Part shown: in pieces, positions 36,290 through 41,939 of the stretch
Layout of the letters: every line of letters starts with the position of its first letter
How positions within the stretch are numbered: the first letter of the stretch is position 1
From: a virus
Strand: one strand, 5' to 3'
Length of the DNA: 41,939 bases
Virus record (IMG/VR): IMGVR_UViG_3300038303_000119
Span: 1-41,939 of that record
Translations under genes and position numbers: made by a program
Notes under the pieces: model-generated
Database searches by the model: none
What the model was told of the DNA's origin: nothing
What the model saw: the letters and a program-made list of their open reading frames with translations, nothing else

Positions 36290-39200
36290 GCGCGAACACT
36301 TCACGGCGGAATTCTACGAGCATAAAAGCGTTCTTGATTTAGTGATAGACAATATCCCGCAAGATTACTGGGCTTTTGCGCAGGTCTACATCAACGACGC
36401 TAAAGTACCCAATCCCTATTGGGCGAGGGTGTACCCGCTACCTGGCACCATCACGACGATCAATGTGATACCGCAGGGCGGCGACGATAAAAACCCTATA
36501 GCGCTTTTAGTGGGCGCTTTGACATTAGGGGCGGGGGCCGCGTTTGGCGCTCACGTGGCGGCGGGGGGAACTTTTCTAGGATTGAGCGGCACGGCGGCAT
36601 TAGTTGCCGGGAATCTCGCTATAGGGTATGCGGGGTATTTAGCAAACAAGCATTTTGTTAAGCCGCCTAATCAAAGACTCCCAAGCGTATCACAAGACAC
36701 GCCGATACAGTCAATAACGGGGGTGTCAAACAGGGCGAACCCCTTCGGCGCTATACCCGTGATATTTGGCAAAACGAAGATGTACCCACCGTTAGCCGTG
36801 AAGCCGTTCACAGAGATCATCGACAACGAACAATATCTTAGAATGTTGTTTGCTATTGGCTACCAGGACAGCACCCATAACTTATCAATCTCGGACATAA
36901 AGATCGGCAACACGGCGATTACAAACTATTCTGAATTCGAGATGGAATACACCACGCCGTTTGCGTCTCTTACACAAGCGGAGCAAGACAGGTGGTTTCC
37001 AAACATCAGCGAGGAGTCGCTATCATCGGCACTGACCCAGGCGGCGGGCTGGATAACTCAGACCACCACGGCAAGCACAACGGGTATTTTAGTTGATATA
37101 ACATTCCCTGCGCTCGTGGCGTTCTCAACATCAGACGGCACAAAGTCGCCGGTAATAGTTGATTTTGAGATCGAGTACAAGCCAAACGGCGGGGCGACGT
37201 GGTATCCGATGTCAAAGCACACGGGCGACCCACAAATAGTATCAAACAAAATGGGGACGGCTAGAAACGGCCACAGTGCGACGAATGTGGGCGGCATTGT
37301 CTATGTTGTTGGCGGAACTACTGTCAACGGCGGAACAACGTATTTAGACACGATAGAGGCGTTTGATCCATCAACGGAGACATGGACAACTAAGAGCGCC
37401 ACACTGACAACGGCAAGGCGATACCAGGCTGCTGTGGCAGTCGGCACCGACATATTTTTATTCGGGGGAGAAACAGCGGGCGGCACTATCTTAGACAGTG
37501 TTGAGATATACGACACAGTAGGGGACAGTATATCGGCGGGCGCAACGATGCCCGACGCTTTATCAAAGATGGAGGGGATCTACTTTCAAAAGCCCACTAA
37601 GGTTATTTTGGTTTACGGCGGCTGGGATGGCGCTGTGGCAACCAGTGAGCTTTATGAATACGGGATTGTAGCCGACACATGGGGGACCGGGACGCTAAAT
37701 AAGGTCACGGGGCCAAATATAGCAACTCTTAAAAAGAGGTTTGGGTATGCGCTTATACCACCAACCATCTCCGGTATTGTTCAGAGGGTATGGTTTATGA
37801 TGGCTGGTGGAGAAACGGCGGCGGGCACAGAAACGGACGACATCTTATATGTCGTGGCCACATTTACAAGCGGCGCTCCTCTGTATCATGTGGTCGGTGA
37901 CTTTTACACCCTCCCGGAACCGCGCACAATGCACTCTGTCGCTTTTGATAATACAGACCCGAGCTTTGCCTATATGGGCGGGGGCCTGTCTGGGGGGGTA
38001 GCTTCTGACGCATTTTACAAAATAAGGAAACTAGTACCCTTTGATACCATCGCCCTAGACACATTATCAGCGCCACAGGCTGAGATTCGCCTGGCATCCG
38101 CAGACGGCAAAGTGTACCCGATAGGCGGATTAGTTAGCGGCCTATCTGTCACGGATATAGAGCGCTTTAGCTCCACTAAAAAGACCATCACGGCGGCATC
38201 TACTCAAGTAGTAAGGCGCACGTTTTCAATGCACGGGCTAACGTCTGATACATACGATGTAAGAATCAAGAGAACGACAGCAGACAATAGCGCGACAGAA
38301 GTATCTGACGACGCCACATGGACAGCATTGCGCTCGGTACGCGCAGGGTCAGCAGTAACTAATACAAACATTAGAACCCTGGCGCTAAGAATCAAGGCAT
38401 CAGACCAGCTAAACGGTGTTATCGACCAATTAAACTGTATCGTTGAGGCCGAGGTGCCGACACACGACGGGGTAGAGTGGAGCCAGAATGTTTCGAGGAA
38501 TCCAGCATGGGCGTATGCGCAGGTGTTAAGAGGCGGGGCGGCTAAAAACAGCATGGCAGATGCGCGGCTTAACATCACCCAGATTAAATCGTGGGCTGAT
38601 TTCTGCGACACCAACGGGTATAAATTCGATTTTGTCGTTGAGGGCGCGATGAGGCAAGCCGACTTGTTGGACCTCATAGCATCTACAGGCAGAGCGTCAC
38701 GAGGTATGGTAGACGACTTGCACAGTGTTATACAAGACGATACCCAGGCCACGCCGGTACAAATGTTTGGGCCTCGGAACATATTAGCCGGGTCGTTCAA
38801 GGGCGGCATGACGTATCGGCTAGTACCGCACGGGCTAAAGATCAGATTCCGCAACGAGGACGAGAACTACTTAGAGGAGATCCGCACGGTATACCGCGAT
38901 GGATTCAACGCCGACGGATCCGGGGGCAACGCAACAGCAACAGTTTTTGAGGATATGGAGTTTCCGGGCGTCGTAAGCTCTGACAATGTCTTCAGGCTTG
39001 CGAGATATTTTCTCGCTGTCGGCGTATTAAGGCCGGAAGTCTGGACTTTCAAATGCTCGTTAGATGCCTTGTCAGCCAACAGGGGGGACAGGGTAAAGCT
39101 ACAACACGACGCATCAAGTATCGGGTTAGGTAGTGCGAGGATTTCAGCAGTAGGTACAAGCGGGGGGCAGATTGTCAGCATTACGCTAGACAGGGCGGTG

Positions 39201-41162
39201 CAGACAAGTTCAGGCACTAACTATACTATCTCGGTTAGAAAATCAGGGGGCGGTATTGTTTCGCGTGTCGTCACTGTAGCGGCTACCCAGGAAAATACCT
39301 TCTTTACGATCACAACTCCAGCAGATAGTACAGGCGACTATGACGCAGGTGATTTTGCGATGATCGGCACAGAGGACGCCGAAGCCGTTGACGCCGTTAT
39401 CTCGTCGATAAGGTATACAGGGGACTTTGTGGCGGAAGTGGGCTGTGTGCCCTATGATACAGGCGTGTATACAGCCGATACTGAAGCAATACCGGCGTAT
39501 ACCACCACGATCACACTAACACCTGAGCAGGTGCGGAAAATTCCAGACGACCCGACGATAGACTCTATAGTTTCAGATGAGTTTGCATTAGAGCGTACAG
39601 GCGACGGCTCTTTAGACTCAGGGGCGATACTTTACTTGAACCCCTTTGTAACTCAGGGCGTAGCGCCTTCGCATATAGGCGCAAGACACCGCAGGACAGA
39701 CAGCACCGATGGGCCTTATACTCACGCGCCACCCGTAAGCGCAGAGCAAAACCAAATCCGCATAGGCGCTTTAGAAGATGGCGTCGAGTACACCCTGCAG
39801 GTTCGTTACATTAGTAAAGTGGGTGAGACGTCAGAGTGGGTATCAACTACTCACACGGTACAGGGGAAGCAAAACCCACCGCCAGACGTAGCCAACCTGA
39901 CGGCGACGGTGCGGGACCGCGATTTGCTGTTGTCCTGGGATAAAGTCACAGTACCGGACTTATGGAAGTATGAAATCCGTGAGGGGGCATCATGGGCGGC
40001 GGGTACTGTAATAGATGTGATAGACACCACCACTCAGATTATAGACGCGCTTACAGCGGCGTCGTATACATACAGGGTCAAGGCGATAGATACGACTGGG
40101 AACTATTCGACTACAGAGGATACGGTTTCTATTACTATCGCGGCGTTATCGGCACCTGGCAACCTTGGGGCGCAGTCAGCACAGGGGCGGGTAAGCCTAT
40201 CATGGGAAGTGCCGACGTTCTCAGGTACGCGGGTTGAGCATGGCGTCAGGTATTACAACATCTACAGAGGGGCGTCTGGATCCGATTTTGCAGACAGTAC
40301 GCGAATCGGCACCATTGGGGCCACAGAATACGATTACACCGAAAAGACAGGCGGCACGTACAAGTATTTCGTCACGGCATATGACTTTGGTGGTAATGAA
40401 TCCACGGCGGCGACTTATGAGATTATTGTAGACGACGCTTTTGAATATGTTTTATTGGATACGGTAAGAGTTACACCTTCGCTATCCGGCACGGCGTTTG
40501 ATGAGGATTGGCACAGCCCTATAAGGTATTATCTTGGGGCTGACTCGACATCGTGGGTTGATGTTCACACGGCAAACGGTTGGACTTCCGTACAGGATCA
40601 AATTGATTCCGGAAATACGTATTTCATCGAGCCTCTTGTAAGTAACGACACGGCGGCGGGTAGGTTTACAATGGCGACGGTTTCCTGGGCCGTGGGGCTT
40701 AGGAATATAAAGGCTAAACTTTTATTCAACCAAACAGACGTAGACACAGGCGCGCTAGATATAAGGGTGCGGTTTGCCACTGATAACGGTACAGTGGTGC
40801 AAAACCAGCCCGATCATGAGTTCTTTGCTGACCAAGTGGATTCGTTTAGTTTCTACGTTGAGTTTTACGGCGATGCAAACTCCCTGTCGTATTTCGACAC
40901 CATCCAGTATCAATACTGGGCGATGAAGCGCACGTTTTCCGGCTCTTTGAGTGTTACTACGGCTCCAACAGGGACGGCACTAGACATAGACGCCAGCTTA
41001 ACCGCATGGCCTGACATCACCGCTAACGTCGTGGATGGGGCCACAGGCGACACTGTTAAGATAGTCCAGAACATCGCATACGACGAGTTTACACTTTACA
41101 CCTATGACTCTGGCGGCTCACAAGTGGCGCGTACAGTGAATTGGCAAGCGAGAGGGTACTAA
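36177..41162 (+). CDS. TipJ-like tail tip / host-specificity protein with inserted Kelch propeller (1661 aa)
   Basis: The J-type N-terminus is visible at residues about 40-215: a small-domain start (FYEHKSVLDLVIDNIP), a GA-rich hydrophobic stretch (IALLVGALTLGAGAAFG), and NPFGAIPVIFGKTKMYPPLAVKPFTEI. Residues about 356-668 (bases about 37243-38180) are Kelch repeats. The J fold then resumes with VVRRTFSMHGLTSDTYDVRIKR and the later DFCDTNGYKFDFVVEGAMRQADLLDLIASTGRAS. Three FN3-like domains follow (about 1120-1230, 1232-1322, 1324-1419) and a C-terminal domain of about 240 residues. The ATG at 36177 (AAAGG upstream) overlaps the NlpC gene by 113 bases. No alternative ATG exists before the J-domain start. 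Confidence 0.85.
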   Translation: MLKNQELKSSDLIAESGRRENALICATRYLTISAAPFKREHFTAEFYEHKSVLDLVIDNIPQDYWAFAQVYINDAKVPNPYWARVYPLPGTITTINVIPQGGDDKNPIALLVGALTLGAGAAFGAHVAAGGTFLGLSGTAALVAGNLAIGYAGYLANKHFVKPPNQRLPSVSQDTPIQSITGVSNRANPFGAIPVIFGKTKMYPPLAVKPFTEIIDNEQYLRMLFAIGYQDSTHNLSISDIKIGNTAITNYSEFEMEYTTPFASLTQAEQDRWFPNISEESLSSALTQAAGWITQTTTASTTGILVDITFPALVAFSTSDGTKSPVIVDFEIEYKPNGGATWYPMSKHTGDPQIVSNKMGTARNGHSATNVGGIVYVVGGTTVNGGTTYLDTIEAFDPSTETWTTKSATLTTARRYQAAVAVGTDIFLFGGETAGGTILDSVEIYDTVGDSISAGATMPDALSKMEGIYFQKPTKVILVYGGWDGAVATSELYEYGIVADTWGTGTLNKVTGPNIATLKKRFGYALIPPTISGIVQRVWFMMAGGETAAGTETDDILYVVATFTSGAPLYHVVGDFYTLPEPRTMHSVAFDNTDPSFAYMGGGLSGGVASDAFYKIRKLVPFDTIALDTLSAPQAEIRLASADGKVYPIGGLVSGLSVTDIERFSSTKKTITAASTQVVRRTFSMHGLTSDTYDVRIKRTTADNSATEVSDDATWTALRSVRAGSAVTNTNIRTLALRIKASDQLNGVIDQLNCIVEAEVPTHDGVEWSQNVSRNPAWAYAQVLRGGAAKNSMADARLNITQIKSWADFCDTNGYKFDFVVEGAMRQADLLDLIASTGRASRGMVDDLHSVIQDDTQATPVQMFGPRNILAGSFKGGMTYRLVPHGLKIRFRNEDENYLEEIRTVYRDGFNADGSGGNATATVFEDMEFPGVVSSDNVFRLARYFLAVGVLRPEVWTFKCSLDALSANRGDRVKLQHDASSIGLGSARISAVGTSGGQIVSITLDRAVQTSSGTNYTISVRKSGGGIVSRVVTVAATQENTFFTITTPADSTGDYDAGDFAMIGTEDAEAVDAVISSIRYTGDFVAEVGCVPYDTGVYTADTEAIPAYTTTITLTPEQVRKIPDDPTIDSIVSDEFALERTGDGSLDSGAILYLNPFVTQGVAPSHIGARHRRTDSTDGPYTHAPPVSAEQNQIRIGALEDGVEYTLQVRYISKVGETSEWVSTTHTVQGKQNPPPDVANLTATVRDRDLLLSWDKVTVPDLWKYEIREGASWAAGTVIDVIDTTTQIIDALTAASYTYRVKAIDTTGNYSTTEDTVSITIAALSAPGNLGAQSAQGRVSLSWEVPTFSGTRVEHGVRYYNIYRGASGSDFADSTRIGTIGATEYDYTEKTGGTYKYFVTAYDFGGNESTAATYEIIVDDAFEYVLLDTVRVTPSLSGTAFDEDWHSPIRYYLGADSTSWVDVHTANGWTSVQDQIDSGNTYFIEPLVSNDTAAGRFTMATVSWAVGLRNIKAKLLFNQTDVDTGALDIRVRFATDNGTVVQNQPDHEFFADQVDSFSFYVEFYGDANSLSYFDTIQYQYWAMKRTFSGSLSVTTAPTGTALDIDASLTAWPDITANVVDGATGDTVKIVQNIAYDEFTLYTYDSGGSQVARTVNWQARGY

Positions 41163-41163
41163 A

Positions 41164-41939
41164 ATGGCAACAATAGACTTCGACAAACCAGACGCAAGTA
41201 CAAGCGCGGCGGACGTGCTAGAGGACGTAAGGGACAGCATATTAGGGCTTTCTGATTGGCTTGACCCTGCGAATAACTCGCTGTCAAACGCGCCGACGTA
41301 TGCAAAAACTCTAAGCGCTGTCTCTATCGCGTCTTTCGGCACGATGAACACCTTAGAGAACCAGGGGAATGTGTATTTCCAGGCCAACTCAGGCGGGAAG
41401 GGTTTACACATCTACGGCAACGCGTCCTCAGACGGGGGGGAGCTGCTGTTAAGTGCTCAACGCGACATCTCAGCGGATACCAATAGGTCCGCGTTTTGTG
41501 TTGATGCTTTTGACGGCTCAATCCGTGAGATTCTCGGCAATCAAGATTTTATTATCAAGAGCGCGGACTACGCCACGAATACGAATAAGGCCATCAGGCT
41601 AGAGGGCAACACCCTGGACATATACACGGGGGCGGATAAGACCGCGACGGCTTCGGCTGTTCATGTGGATAGCTCCGGCAACGTGGGTATTGGTACGTCG
41701 AGTCCTTCTTTTGGGAAGTTGCAGGTAGAAGCTGCAGAGGGTGTAAATAATTTCTTATCCCTGAGATCAACGGGTACTGGTAACAGGATGCTGTCTACTT
41801 GGGTAGATGACACTAACTCTACTATCAATCTGGACTCCCGGTATACTTCTGGAGGGGCATACGATTTCAGGTTTAGAGCGGGGGCTACAGAGTTGATGCG
41901 TATCGACGCTTCCGGCAACGTAGGTATTGGTACGACGAG
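41164..41939 (+). CDS. Tail fibre protein, N-terminal part (continues at base 1)
   Basis: ATG at 41164, one base after the TipJ stop, with GAGG nine bases upstream. It is open to the window end and in frame with base 1, giving a 483-residue protein in the circle. The N-terminal segment (MATIDFDKPDASTSAADVLEDVRDSILGLSDWLDPA) likely docks to the tail. GNVGIGTSSP occurs at 41674-41705, and the last bases encode another copy. The portion shown is 215 codons before the overlap region. Confidence 0.8.
   Translation, partial: MATIDFDKPDASTSAADVLEDVRDSILGLSDWLDPANNSLSNAPTYAKTLSAVSIASFGTMNTLENQGNVYFQANSGGKGLHIYGNASSDGGELLLSAQRDISADTNRSAFCVDAFDGSIREILGNQDFIIKSADYATNTNKAIRLEGNTLDIYTGADKTATASAVHVDSSGNVGIGTSSPSFGKLQVEAAEGVNNFLSLRSTGTGNRMLSTWVDDTNSTINLDSRYTSGGAYDFRFRAGATELMRIDASGNVGIGTT
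41674..41705 (+). repeat. Fibre DNA repeat, copy 5
   Basis: Encodes GNVGIGTSSP with GTG and TCG variants. Further copies lie at 103, 334, 3658 and 3862. Confidence 0.75.
41809..41939. repeat. Right copy of the terminal redundancy
   Basis: Matches bases 1-131 with one difference (A at 41935 for G at 127). It ends inside the fibre DNA repeat. Confidence 0.85.

Noticed and set aside
1-41939. Integrated prophage with host flanks, integrase or att sites
   Set aside because: No host-type genes, integrase or att-like repeats are seen, and the ends join to each other.

Overview
The window is a complete or nearly complete tailed-phage genome of the long, non-contractile-tail (siphovirus) type. The last 131 bases repeat the first 131 with one mismatch (base 127, G versus A at 41935), so the molecule closes into a circle of about 41,808 bp. 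The break lies inside a tail-fibre gene, which starts at 41164, runs off the end and resumes at base 1 to stop at 807. The host cannot be named from the sequence. A small lipoprotein with a lipobox and several proteins with Sec-type signal peptides suggest a Gram-negative-like envelope. I saw no integrase, tRNA, CRISPR array, reverse transcriptase or DNA polymerase.

Layout. 22.6-41.9 kb continuing to 0.8 kb, plus strand: HK97-type head and lambda-type tail module. It holds an HNH nuclease, small and large terminase, portal, prohead protease, major capsid protein, connector and closure proteins, two tail-tube-like proteins, the tail assembly chaperone pair with a -1 frameshift, tape measure, three tail-tip proteins including an NlpC/P60 peptidase, a 1661-residue TipJ-like tip protein and a fibre. 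0.8-6.5 kb, plus: fibre-like genes, three of them with signal peptides and one with a C-terminal S74 self-cleaving chaperone, then a chain of small membrane/lysis-type genes ending in a lipoprotein and a terminator. 6.5-7.8 kb, plus: two short units, each with a similar promoter region and each closed by a hairpin terminator; they encode small zinc-ribbon, ribbon-helix-helix and unknown proteins. 7.8-16.8 kb, minus: a leftward operon of many overlapping small genes plus a PP-loop ATPase, a C5 cytosine methyltransferase, a Prim-Pol/RepA-like primase-helicase, an HNH nuclease and a small HTH regulator. 16.8-16.97 kb: divergent promoters with three identical operator-like 9-mers. 16.97-22.6 kb, plus: recombination/replication genes (Sak4-like ATPase, SSB-like protein, Cas4/AddB-like Fe-S nuclease, RuvC-like resolvase), an N4/N6 DNA methyltransferase, a glucosaminidase endolysin, a small membrane protein, then about 270 bases of non-coding, hairpin-rich DNA.

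How it works together. The HTH regulator probably sets the balance between leftward and rightward early transcription. The rightward early genes make a recombination-dependent replication set used with the leftward primase-helicase. The late genes build the particle, and the HNH next to the terminase points to cos-type packaging.

Most unusual points: (1) a Kelch beta-propeller inserted in the TipJ-like protein; (2) two fibre-like proteins with signal peptides followed by the same mature N-terminal tag, ADTAWSGSYxPWSGR; (3) an Ig/FN3-like domain inserted in the head-tail connector; (4) at least five genes whose ATG sits exactly six bases after a TATAAT-like hexamer, a leaderless-mRNA architecture; (5) operator repeats spaced by exactly 21 and 42 bp; (6) near-identical DNA repeats shared between fibre genes, one of them at the contig break.
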